Positions 8,901 to 16,650 of a DNA stretch of 54,661 bases are shown piece after piece. Numbering within the stretch: the first letter of the stretch is position 1; the number at the start of each line of letters is the position of its first letter. The stretch is from the NCBI RefSeq assembly GCF_004794465.1, contig NZ_SSDJ01000057.1:1-54661 (forward strand), written 5' to 3'. Under the pieces are notes generated by a model. The model saw only the letters and a program-made list of their open reading frames with translations, made no database searches and had not been told where the DNA came from. The position numbers and the translations under genes were made by a program. This DNA comes from Microbacterium sp. K24. Its GTDB lineage: Bacteria; Actinomycetota; Actinomycetes; Actinomycetales; Microbacteriaceae.

Positions 8901-8944
8901 CGCGAGAAGGCCCCGATACTTCGAAGTATCGGGGCCTTCTCGCG
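8901..8944. terminator. Perfect 44-base palindrome between convergent genes
   Basis: Perfect inverted repeat with 22-base arms (outer end CGCGAGAAGGCCCCGATACT) and TTCGAA in the centre. It lies 11 bases after the GH51 stop and 23 bases before the stop of the convergent MFS gene. It probably terminates transcription in both directions, although it lacks a long T-tract. The bases just before it (TTCGAATCGCG, 8894-8904) match the outer end of repeat family A. Confidence 0.8.
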
Positions 8945-8967
8945 ACCGGGATCAGCGGCGACCGGGA

Positions 8968-10308
8968 TCAGCGGCGACCGACGGCATCCTCCACGAGACG
9001 GCTCGCGATCAGATCGTCGACGCGCTTCCGGTCCCGCGGGTAGAAGCGGTACAGCAGTCCGAGGAATGCCGCGTTCACCAGCATCATGATCACGAGGATC
9101 CAGAGGAAGACCGCCTGCAGGCTGAAGGCGTCGGCCAGGACCCCGGCGACGAAGGTGAACGCCGCCCATCCGATGACCTCGAAGATCGTCAGGTAGATGA
9201 CGAAGCCCTGAGCACGGAGCTCGGGCGCCATCACCGACATGAGGATCGGTCGGTTCACCCCGGGGTTGAGGCCCTGGGCGATTCCCATGAGTCCCCAGAA
9301 CACCGCGTAGAAGCCGATCGAGGCGACATCGAACTGCGTCGCGAAGAACGCCACGATCGCGAACAGCACCTGGGCCGTCTGCAGGAAGACGACGCGACCG
9401 TTGGGCCCGCCGCGGCGGTCGAGCGCCGAGACGACGAACCCGCCGCCGACGGTGCCCAGGAAGTATCCGATGCCGAACGGCAGCGCCACGATGGCGGCGA
9501 CGGCGTTGTCGAATCCGCGCTCGGTGACGAGGAACTGCACGCCGAAGACCGCGATGAGCAGGTGCCCGGAGAGCAGTCTCGAGCCCATCATCACGCTGAA
9601 GGTCGGGATCTTCATCAGCGCGAGGGAATCCTTGAGGCGGGGGCGGGCGTATTCGATCCGCGCGACCTGCGCGCCGTAGTCCGCCGCGCCCACCTCCGGT
9701 TCGCGGAACAGCACCAGGACGAGGACGCCGGTCGCGATCAGCAGTGCACCCACGCCCCAGAAACCCCAGCGCCATCCGGCGTCCCAGAGCGAGAGCAGGC
9801 CGATGATGGGCCCGATGATGGAGCTGAGGATCGCCGAGATCCCGTAGAGCATCCCGACGGCGCGGCCGCGCGACTTGTCATCGAAGGAGTCGGCGATCAC
9901 GGCATTCGTGATCGGGGTGAGTCCGATCACCGCACCGGCCTGCAGCGTCTGCAGCAGCAGGAGCAGGAGGAAGTTCTCGGCGAAACCGGATGCCACGGCG
10001 AGGGCGCCGCTCACCAGCGTGCTGACGAAGATCGCCTGGCGTCGCGTCGTGCGATTCGCGTACCAGACCCAGAAGGGTCCGAAAGGGACGCCGACGAGGC
10101 GGCCGAGCGTCGAGAGGAGCCCGAGTTCGGTGTTGCCGAGGCCGAGGGTCTTGGCGATCGCAGGGAACAGCGTGGTGGTGAGACTGCCCTCGCCGCTCTC
10201 GACGACCGTGACGCCGATGAGGGTCGAGAGGTTGCGCCAGCGCCCCTTCACCTTCGCCGGCGCCGGCGAGGCGGCAGGGTCCGTCGACACCGAGATGGCC
10301 GTGTTCAT
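8968..10308 (-). CDS. MFS transporter in the PadR regulon
   Basis: 446 residues with about 12 hydrophobic segments in two halves separated by a cytosolic loop (REPEVGAADYGAQVARIEYARPRLKDSL, about 205-232). The first cytosolic loop (WVWYANRTTRRQA) resembles the family's motif A only loosely. The second half begins ALMKIPTFSVMMGSRLLSGHL. This should be an inner-membrane secondary transporter; substrate unknown. ATG 10308 is chosen because AAGGGACT precedes it. Two operators of the sulfatase/PadR type lie 49-88 bases upstream, so it is probably co-regulated with the sulfatase at 11213 and may import or export the sulfatase substrate or product (inference). The stop codon lies in the second copy of a 16-base tandem duplication (8944-8975). 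Confidence 0.88.
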   Translation of the reverse strand: MNTAISVSTDPAASPAPAKVKGRWRNLSTLIGVTVVESGEGSLTTTLFPAIAKTLGLGNTELGLLSTLGRLVGVPFGPFWVWYANRTTRRQAIFVSTLVSGALAVASGFAENFLLLLLLQTLQAGAVIGLTPITNAVIADSFDDKSRGRAVGMLYGISAILSSIIGPIIGLLSLWDAGWRWGFWGVGALLIATGVLVLVLFREPEVGAADYGAQVARIEYARPRLKDSLALMKIPTFSVMMGSRLLSGHLLIAVFGVQFLVTERGFDNAVAAIVALPFGIGYFLGTVGGGFVVSALDRRGGPNGRVVFLQTAQVLFAIVAFFATQFDVASIGFYAVFWGLMGIAQGLNPGVNRPILMSVMAPELRAQGFVIYLTIFEVIGWAAFTFVAGVLADAFSLQAVFLWILVIMMLVNAAFLGLLYRFYPRDRKRVDDLIASRLVEDAVGRR

Positions 10309-10356
10309 GTGAGTCCCTTTCGTCATTGAAATGGTCGACGGCGAGCGCGTCAAGTC

Positions 10357-10396
10357 ATTACACAAGTGGAATGGACACATACTCCACTAGTGGAAT
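10357..10396. promoter_or_regulatory. Two PadR-type operators upstream of the MFS gene
   Basis: ATTACACAAGTGGAAT (10357-10372) and ACTCCACTAGTGGAAT (10381-10396) are inverted repeats of one pattern (AT-N-N-CAC-WA-GTG-N-N-AT), 24 bases apart. The same pattern occurs at 11080-11095 and 11158-11173. They lie in the promoter region of the leftward MFS gene. Confidence 0.72.
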
Positions 10397-10447
10397 GCTC
10401 GTGTCAACAGTCGGGTTCCAGGGACGCGAGGAGTGCCGAACCCCGGA

Positions 10448-11038
10448 TCAGCGCGCGGCGGCGGACGGCTGCGGGACGGGGAGCGTACCGTCGAGCAGCT
10501 CTCGCCGGAGCTCCTCCAGCTGCGCGATGTGCAGGTCGATCTGCTGCGTGCCGTGCTGATGGAGCCGCTCGCCGACGGCGGCGGCGAGGACGCGATCGAA
10601 CTCGACCGGCGTGCCCTCCGCGATCGAACGATCGCGGAACCGGTACTTGGCGACCTGGTCGCGCCGCGCTTCGAGCTCGACCTCGACGAGGGCGATGAGC
10701 TGCTCGGGCGTGAGGTAGCCGGCGAACCCGAGCCGCGCGGCGAACTCGGGATCCTGGAAGCGGCTCGGCGGCGAGTAGGGACCCTCGAGCCAGTCCCGGA
10801 AGACGGTCATCCCCTCGGGCGTGACGCGATAGATCTTCGCGTCCTGCGCCCCCGCGCGTTCATCGACCGAGTACGCCACCCATCCGCGCTCCGTCATCGA
10901 GGTGAGCGAGCGGTACACCTGGCTCATCGTCGTGTTCGAACGGAGGAATCGACCGTGGGTGTCGAGGAACTTCTTGATCTCGTACCCGGTGCGCGGCATC
11001 TCGCCGAGGAGACCGAGGAGGAGGTGCTCTAGCTTCAT
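10448..11038 (-). CDS. PadR-family transcriptional regulator
   Basis: 196 residues. The N-terminal PadR winged helix starts at once (MKLEHLLLGLLGEMPRTGYE) and continues through SNTTMSQVYRSLTSMTERGWV to the wing KIYRVTPEGMTVFRDWL. A C-terminal helical domain (about 100-190) fits the Vir-like dimerisation region of PadR-s1 proteins. ATG 11038 is used because the family motif begins there. It sits between the MFS gene (8968) and the divergent sulfatase gene. Operators of one pattern lie before all three transcription units, one of them overlapping the region where its own promoter should be, so it is probably an autoregulated repressor responding to a small sulfated or aromatic ligand (ligand is inference). 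Confidence 0.9.
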   Translation of the reverse strand: MKLEHLLLGLLGEMPRTGYEIKKFLDTHGRFLRSNTTMSQVYRSLTSMTERGWVAYSVDERAGAQDAKIYRVTPEGMTVFRDWLEGPYSPPSRFQDPEFAARLGFAGYLTPEQLIALVEVELEARRDQVAKYRFRDRSIAEGTPVEFDRVLAAAVGERLHQHGTQQIDLHIAQLEELRRELLDGTLPVPQPSAAAR

Positions 11039-11079
11039 GGGTCCGGTCCGAGGTCGGTGGTGTGCGGAATTCCCGAAGA

Positions 11080-11095
11080 ATGACACAAGTGTCAT
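11080..11095. promoter_or_regulatory. PadR-type operator at the padR promoter
   Basis: ATGACACAAGTGTCAT has perfect 7-base arms (ATGACAC/GTGTCAT) around AA. On the minus strand a TTGACA -35 (11105-11100) and a weak CATTCT -10 (11082-11077) bracket it, so binding here would block padR transcription. Confidence 0.75.
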
Positions 11096-11117
11096 GAGGT
11101 GTCAACGCGCGGCGACG

Positions 11118-11146
11118 TTGACACGTCCACGTCCCCGTGTCAGAGT
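11118..11146 (+). promoter_or_regulatory. Promoter of the sulfatase gene
   Basis: TTGACA (11118-11123), 17-base spacer, CAGAGT (11141-11146). The -35 hexamers of this promoter and of the divergent padR promoter are the arms of a 9-base inverted repeat (GTGTCAACG at 11099-11107, CGTTGACAC at 11116-11124). Confidence 0.6.
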
Positions 11147-11157
11147 GGGTTCACTCT

Positions 11158-11173
11158 ATTCCACAAGTGTCAT
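11158..11173. promoter_or_regulatory. PadR-type operator downstream of the sulfatase promoter
   Basis: ATTCCACAAGTGTCAT combines the left half of the MFS-type sites with the right half of the padR site. It would lie at about the +5 to +20 region of the sulfatase transcript, a position suited to repression. Confidence 0.7.
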
Positions 11174-11212
11174 GGTCGTCTGAACGTCGGACGGCCAGAG
11201 GGAGACGCAACG

Positions 11213-12952
11213 ATGCGCGCCATCATGGTCATGTTCGACAGCCTCAACCGGCACATGCTGCCGCCGTACGGGTCCGATGAGATCGATGCGCCCAATTTCC
11301 GCCGACTGGCCGACCGGACCGTCACGTTCGACAACTTCTACGCCGGCTCGATGCCCTGCATGCCGGCACGACGCGAACTCCACACCGGGCGACACAACTT
11401 CCTGCACCGCAGCTGGGGACCCCTCGAGCCCTTCGACGATTCGATGCCCGAGATCCTCGGACGGCACGGCATCCACACCCACCTCGCCAGCGACCACCCG
11501 CACTACTGGGAGGACGGCGGAGCGACCTACCACCCGCGCTACACGACGTGGGAGTTCTTCCGCGGACAGGAAGGCGACCCGTGGAAGGCGCAGGTCGGCG
11601 GCGACGACGGTTCGGCCGGCGGCTTCAAGGGTAGGATGCACCGCCAGGACGCGATCAACCGCGGCTACCTGCGCCGCGAAGCCGACCACCCGCAGACGCT
11701 GACGTTCGACGCCGGTGTCGAGTTCCTGCAGACCAACGCCGACGCGGACAAGTGGTTCGTGCAGATCGAGTGCTTCGACCCCCACGAGCCCTTCTTCACC
11801 TACGACGAATACAAGAAGCTCTACCCGCACGACTACGACGGTCCGGAGTTCGACTGGCCGCCCTATGCCAAGGTCACCGAGTCCGCCGACCAGGTCGAGC
11901 ATGCCCGCTTCGAGTACAAGGCCCTGGTGAGCATGTGCGATCGCTCGCTCGGGCGGGTGCTCGATGCGATGGACGAGCACGACATGTGGGACGACACCCT
12001 CCTCATCGTCAACACCGACCACGGCTTCCTCCTCGGCGAGCACGGCTGGTGGGCGAAGAGCGTACAGCCCTGGTTCGACGAACTCGTGCACCTGCCGGCG
12101 TTCGTGTGGGACCCCCGCACGAAGCGCGCCGGCGAGCGCGACGCCGGCCTCGTGCAGACCATCGACATCGCGCCGACCCTTCTGGACTTCTTCGACGTCG
12201 CGCCGACGGGCGACATGCTGGGCGCGCCGCTCGCGTCCGTCACACGCGACGGCGCACTTTTCGGCATCCACGGCGGGCACGTGAACATCACGGATGGACG
12301 GTACGTCTACATGCGGGCGTGCGCGACCCCGGAGAACGCCCCGCTCGAGGAGTACACCCTCATGCCCACGCACATGCGCGGCCGCTTCGCCCCCGCCGAG
12401 TTCCAGGGCGCCGAGCTGGCAGAGCCGTTCTCGTTCATGAAGGGGATCCGCCCGCTGCGGCTCACCGGCCGCGCGCAGATCAACCCGTACACCTACGGCA
12501 CGCTGCTCTTCGACCTGCAGGAGGACCCGGCGCAGGAGCATCCGCTCGACGACGCCGACCTCGAACTGCGGATGCTGCGCCTGCTCGCGCGCCTGCTCCG
12601 GGAGAACGATGCGCCGGAGAGCCAATTCCTCCGCCTGGGGATCCCGATCGACGGCGACCCGACGGAGGAGCACCTGCTGGTGCACGCCCAGCGCGACCGC
12701 GCCGCGGCCGCCGCCCTCCCCCTGCCCTCCCTGGACGACTTCGCCAGCGGAGCGTTCGGACTGGCGACCTCGGTCCCCGAGCTGCTGGCCCACCCGCGCT
12801 CGCGCGAGGTCGTCACGAGGTACGCGCCGATGCTCGGTCAGAGCGAGATCCTCGGGATGCTGGGCAGCACGAGCCTCTACAACCTCGCCGCCGTCATCGG
12901 GCTGCCCGTGCCGCAGCTGCACCGCATCGCCGACGAGCTCGCCGCCATCTAG
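11213..12952 (+). CDS. Type I sulfatase (formylglycine-dependent)
   Basis: 579 residues, alkaline-phosphatase superfamily. The sulfatase signature appears as SMPCMPARRELHTGR, with Cys49 of C-x-P-x-R as the residue to be converted to formylglycine. Metal ligands are plausible at Asp9 (MFDSLNRH) and in NTDHGFLLGEHGWWAK. The protein has no signal peptide, so it should be cytosolic and depend on import of its sulfate ester. The C-terminal 150 residues (ENDAPESQFLRL onwards) extend past the usual sulfatase fold; I do not recognise them. ATG 11213 has AGAGGGAGA upstream. It is divergent from padR with operators on both sides and convergent with a second MFS transporter. Its stop overlaps that gene's stop in a CTAG. 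Confidence 0.92.
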   Translation: MRAIMVMFDSLNRHMLPPYGSDEIDAPNFRRLADRTVTFDNFYAGSMPCMPARRELHTGRHNFLHRSWGPLEPFDDSMPEILGRHGIHTHLASDHPHYWEDGGATYHPRYTTWEFFRGQEGDPWKAQVGGDDGSAGGFKGRMHRQDAINRGYLRREADHPQTLTFDAGVEFLQTNADADKWFVQIECFDPHEPFFTYDEYKKLYPHDYDGPEFDWPPYAKVTESADQVEHARFEYKALVSMCDRSLGRVLDAMDEHDMWDDTLLIVNTDHGFLLGEHGWWAKSVQPWFDELVHLPAFVWDPRTKRAGERDAGLVQTIDIAPTLLDFFDVAPTGDMLGAPLASVTRDGALFGIHGGHVNITDGRYVYMRACATPENAPLEEYTLMPTHMRGRFAPAEFQGAELAEPFSFMKGIRPLRLTGRAQINPYTYGTLLFDLQEDPAQEHPLDDADLELRMLRLLARLLRENDAPESQFLRLGIPIDGDPTEEHLLVHAQRDRAAAAALPLPSLDDFASGAFGLATSVPELLAHPRSREVVTRYAPMLGQSEILGMLGSTSLYNLAAVIGLPVPQLHRIADELAAI

Positions 12953-14418
12953 GGGCTCTCCTTCTTCTCCTCCGACGCCACGAGCGAGAGCGGATCGGCG
13001 ATGTCCTCGAGCGACTTGCCGGCGGCGCTCACCCCGAAGATCCCGCAGACGATGCCGCCGAACATCATGATCGCCGCACCCAGGACATAGCCCCAGAACA
13101 GCGGACCCCGGTCGCCCGTCTCCGCGCTCTCTCCGATGAGAGCCCCGTACAGCACCGGAGCCGCCGCGCCGACGAGCTGCCCGATCGAGAACACGTACGA
13201 GATCACCTGGCTGCGCAGTTCGAGCGGGAAGATCTCGCTGACCGTCAGGTACGCCGCCGATGCCCCCGCCGACGCGAAGAAGAACGACGCGCACCAGAAC
13301 GCCGTGTGCGTCGCCGCGTTCAGCGTTCCCGCGTTGAAGAGGAAGGCGCTCACGAGAAGGATGAGACCCGCCAGCATGTACGTGCCGAACAGCATCCGCC
13401 GTCGACCCCAGGTGTCGAAGAAGTGGCCGAGCACCAGTGCGCCGGTGAGGTTCCCGACGGCGAACACGATGAAGTACTGCGACGCGGAGGCGGGTGGGGT
13501 GTCGTAGAAGTTCTCCAGCACCAGCGCGTACGTGAAGAAGATCGCGTTGTAGAGGAACGACTGCGTCACCATCATCGTGATGCCGACCAGGGTGCGCCGG
13601 GGGTACTTCTTGAACAGCACCTTCACGATCACGAGGAACGGGACGCGGCCGTACTCCTTGACCGTGATGGCCTTCGACTCGTCCACGGGAGGGATGGTCT
13701 TGCCCTCGTTGCGGATGCGCTCCTCGATCTCATCGACGTTGCGCTCGGCGGCCCCCTCGCGGCCGTGCGTCATCTGCCAGCGCGGGCTCTCCGGGATGTG
13801 GCGGCGCAGCCAGATGATGAGCACGCCGAGCACGGGACCGAGGAAGAAGCTGAGCCGCCAGCCGATGTCGGCGGGAAGGATGTCGGTGTTGAGGAAGAAC
13901 ACGTTCGCCACGGCGCCGAGAGCTGCACCGCCCCAGTACGTGCCGTTGATCGCGATGTCGACACGACCGCGGTACTTCGCCGGGATGATCTCGTCGATCG
14001 CCGAGTTGATCGCCGCGTACTCGCCGCCGATGCCCGCACCCGCGACGAACCGCCAGATGTAGAAGAACCACGGCGCGAAGGCGAGCCCCGCGACGGCGGA
14101 CCCGATCAGGTACACGGCCAGCGAGACGAGGAACAGGTTCTTCCGTCCGAGGCGGTCGGTGAGCCGCCCGAACACGAGGGCGCCGAACACCTGCCCGAGC
14201 AGATAGCACGTGCCCGCCAGCCCCACCTCCGCCGGGCCCATGCCGAGCGTGGCCGCGTAGCCGTTCGCGGCGACGATCTGCACCTCGAGGCCGTCGAGGA
14301 TCCAGGAGAACCCCAGTCCGACGACGATCATCCAGTGGAATCGCGACCACGGCAGCCGGTCCAATCGTGCGGGGACGAGTGACCGGACCTCCTTGACGGA
14401 AACGTCGGACGCGGACAT
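12949..14418 (-). CDS. MFS sugar-porter-like transporter
   Basis: 489 residues with 12 predicted membrane segments. Family hallmarks are DGLEVQIVA in helix 1, GRLTDRLGRKN after helix 2, RFVAGAGIGGEYAAINSAIDEIIPAKYRGR in the helix 4-5 region, PESPRW after helix 6, and FDTWGRRRM in the second half. A long cytosolic loop (about 215-270) is rich in charge. It is an inner-membrane symporter or facilitator of the sugar/organic-acid type. ATG 14418 has GAGGGAGG upstream. It is convergent with the sulfatase and shares the CTAG stop; no PadR-type operator was seen before it, so it may be regulated separately. Confidence 0.9.
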   Translation of the reverse strand: MSASDVSVKEVRSLVPARLDRLPWSRFHWMIVVGLGFSWILDGLEVQIVAANGYAATLGMGPAEVGLAGTCYLLGQVFGALVFGRLTDRLGRKNLFLVSLAVYLIGSAVAGLAFAPWFFYIWRFVAGAGIGGEYAAINSAIDEIIPAKYRGRVDIAINGTYWGGAALGAVANVFFLNTDILPADIGWRLSFFLGPVLGVLIIWLRRHIPESPRWQMTHGREGAAERNVDEIEERIRNEGKTIPPVDESKAITVKEYGRVPFLVIVKVLFKKYPRRTLVGITMMVTQSFLYNAIFFTYALVLENFYDTPPASASQYFIVFAVGNLTGALVLGHFFDTWGRRRMLFGTYMLAGLILLVSAFLFNAGTLNAATHTAFWCASFFFASAGASAAYLTVSEIFPLELRSQVISYVFSIGQLVGAAAPVLYGALIGESAETGDRGPLFWGYVLGAAIMMFGGIVCGIFGVSAAGKSLEDIADPLSLVASEEKKESP

Positions 14419-14542
14419 GGAGCCTCCCTCTCGAGGGGCACGCCGTGGCCCCGGCATCCGTCTTACTCCTCCCGGCCGGCCCGATGCACAGGGTTGACCG
14501 AGAGACGGATGCCGCGCTAGGGAAGCCGTCGCAGCCGGCGGC

Positions 14543-15733
14543 TCAGCCGGCGGCCTCCTCCGGCCGCTCGAGCACGTCGATCGCCGCAGTGTCGGGCTCG
14601 TACTCGTCGATGTGCCGCTCGTCCGGACCGTCGTACGCCGACAGCGGGCGGATCAGGGCGTTCGAGGACTGCTGCTCGATGATGTGCGCGGTCCAGCCGG
14701 TGATCCTCGCCGCGACGAACAGCGGCGTGAACGTGAGCGTGTCGAAGCCGATGAGGTTGTAGGCCGGCCCCGAGGGGTAGTCGAGGTTCGGGTAGATGCC
14801 CTTGCGCTCGACGAACTCGCTCTCGAGCTTCTCGTACAGCTCGCCGACAGCCGGCTTGTCGTAGTGCGCGACGAGCGAGTCGAGCGCGACCTTCATGGTC
14901 GGCACCCGCGAGTCGCCGCGCTTGTACACCCGGTGCCCGAAGCCCATGATCTTGCGCTTCTCGGCGAGCGCTTTGTCGAGCCAGGCCTCGACCTGGTCGG
15001 CCGTGCCGATCTCGTCGAAGATGTGCATGACGGCCTCGTTCGCGCCGCCGTGCAGCGGACCCTTGAGGGCGCCGATGGCTCCCACGACGGCCGAGTACAG
15101 GTCGCTGAGCGTCGAGGTGATCACGCGGGCCGTGAACGTCGAGGCGTTGAACGAGTGCTCTGCATAGAGGATCATCGAGCGGTTGAAGGCGTCGACCACC
15201 ACGGGGTCGGGCTCCTCGCCGAACGTGAGCCAGAGGAAGTTGGCGGCGTAGTCGAGGTCGTCGCGGGGCTCGACCGGCTCCAGGCCGCGACGGCGACGCT
15301 GGCCGTACGACACGATCGCCGGGAGGGCGGCGAACAGGGTGAGGCTGCGCTCGAGGTTCTCCTCGGGCGTGCCCACCGCATCGAGCACGTTGGCGATGCC
15401 GGCGGTCTCGATCGCGCCGATCACGCTCACGGCCGTGCGCACCTCATCCATCGGATGGGAGTCCAGCGGCAGCCGGTCGATCGCGTCCTTGACGACGGGC
15501 GAGAGCGCGCGGTGCGTGCGCTCGGTCAGCCGGAACGCGGCCAGCTCCTCGGGAGTCGGCAGCTCGCCGTTCCAGAGCAGATAGGCCACGGCCTCGAAGG
15601 GCTGCGTGGCGGCCAGCTCCTGCACGGGGTAGCCGCGGTAGAGCAGGCTGTTCGTCTCAGGGTTGACCTTCGAGACCGCCGTCGTGTCGACGACGACGCC
15701 TGCGAGGCCCTTCTTGATGTCCGGCTCGGTCAT
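14543..15733 (-). CDS. prpC: 2-Methylcitrate synthase
   Basis: 396 residues, citrate synthase fold. Catalytic segments are present: GPLHGGANEAV and GFGHRVYKRGDSR with the two active-site histidines, and PALDYPSG-like NLDYPSGPAYNLIGF near the C-terminus. It condenses propionyl-CoA with oxaloacetate in the methylcitrate cycle, a cytosolic step. The assignment as prpC rather than gltA rests on short length and its place behind prpD and prpB. ATG 15733 lies two bases after the prpB stop with GGAG five bases upstream; a GTG six bases earlier is less well placed. Last gene of the operon. Confidence 0.93.
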   Translation of the reverse strand: MTEPDIKKGLAGVVVDTTAVSKVNPETNSLLYRGYPVQELAATQPFEAVAYLLWNGELPTPEELAAFRLTERTHRALSPVVKDAIDRLPLDSHPMDEVRTAVSVIGAIETAGIANVLDAVGTPEENLERSLTLFAALPAIVSYGQRRRRGLEPVEPRDDLDYAANFLWLTFGEEPDPVVVDAFNRSMILYAEHSFNASTFTARVITSTLSDLYSAVVGAIGALKGPLHGGANEAVMHIFDEIGTADQVEAWLDKALAEKRKIMGFGHRVYKRGDSRVPTMKVALDSLVAHYDKPAVGELYEKLESEFVERKGIYPNLDYPSGPAYNLIGFDTLTFTPLFVAARITGWTAHIIEQQSSNALIRPLSAYDGPDERHIDEYEPDTAAIDVLERPEEAAG

Positions 15734-15735
15734 GG

Positions 15736-16650
15736 TCACTCCTTCGTGGGTTCCCGCTCGATCGTGAAGTTGAAGACGCCCGAGTCGAAGTGGTTGTAGG
15801 ACTCGTAGTCGATGAGGTCGTAGAGATCGGCGCGGTGCTGCATCTCGCCGAGCTTCGAGGTCAGATGCCCCTCTGCGTTCAGAGTATCCAGTGCGCGCCC
15901 GGATGCCCCCATCGAGATGCGCAGGAGCGACACCGGCCAGATGACGAGAGCGACGCCGGCATCCCTCAGCTGGTCGGTCGAGAACAGCTCGCTCTTGCCG
16001 AACTCCGTCATGTTCGCGAGGATCGGCACGTCGAGCGCGTTCGCCATCGCCTCGAATTCGGCGAGGGAGCGCATGGCCTCGGGGAAAACGGCATCCGCTC
16101 CGGCATCCACCAGCGCCTTGGCGCGGTCGATCGCGGCATCCAGTCCTTCGATCGCGCGGATGTCGGTGCGCGCCATGAGGAGGAAGTTCGGGTCGCGACG
16201 GGCGTCGGCGGCGGCGCGGATGCGTTTGATCGCGGTGTTCTCGTCGACGACGCTCTTGCCGTCGAGGTGACCGCAGCGCTTCGGGTTGATCTGGTCCTCG
16301 ATGTGGGTGCCGGCGAGTCCGGCATCCTCGAGCTCCTGGATCGTGCGGGCCACGTTCATCGGCTCGCCGAAGCCCGTATCGGCATCGACGATCGCGGGGA
16401 GCTCGGTCATGCGGGCGATCTGCTTCGCACGACCGGCGACCTCGGTCAGCGTGGTGAGGCCGATGTCGGGCAGGCCGAGGTCGGCGGCGAGCACCGCGCC
16501 GGAGATGTAGACCCCGTCGAAGCCCTTCTGCTCGATGAGCCGGGCGCTCAGCGGGTTGAACGCTCCGGGGAAGCGCAGCAGCTCGCCGCTCGCGAGCCGC
16601 TCGCGGAAGAGGCGCCGCTTCTCGGCGGGGGTCGTGGTCGAGTACAGCAT
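15736..16650 (-). CDS. prpB: Methylisocitrate lyase
   Basis: 304 residues, phosphoenolpyruvate mutase/isocitrate lyase superfamily. Visible motifs are PGAFNPLSARLIEQKGFDGVYISGA, the metal-binding DADTGFGEP, the active-site signature NPKRCGHLDGK with the catalytic Cys, and ARTDIRAIEGLDAAIDRA. It splits 2-methylisocitrate into pyruvate and succinate. Start overlaps the prpD stop (TGATG), showing translational coupling. Middle of a three-enzyme methylcitrate operon. Confidence 0.95.
   Translation of the reverse strand: MLYSTTTPAEKRRLFRERLASGELLRFPGAFNPLSARLIEQKGFDGVYISGAVLAADLGLPDIGLTTLTEVAGRAKQIARMTELPAIVDADTGFGEPMNVARTIQELEDAGLAGTHIEDQINPKRCGHLDGKSVVDENTAIKRIRAAADARRDPNFLLMARTDIRAIEGLDAAIDRAKALVDAGADAVFPEAMRSLAEFEAMANALDVPILANMTEFGKSELFSTDQLRDAGVALVIWPVSLLRISMGASGRALDTLNAEGHLTSKLGEMQHRADLYDLIDYESYNHFDSGVFNFTIEREPTKE

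Noticed and set aside
15734..15739. GTG start of prpC at 15739
   Set aside because: The ATG at 15733 has better SD spacing and lies just after the prpB stop.
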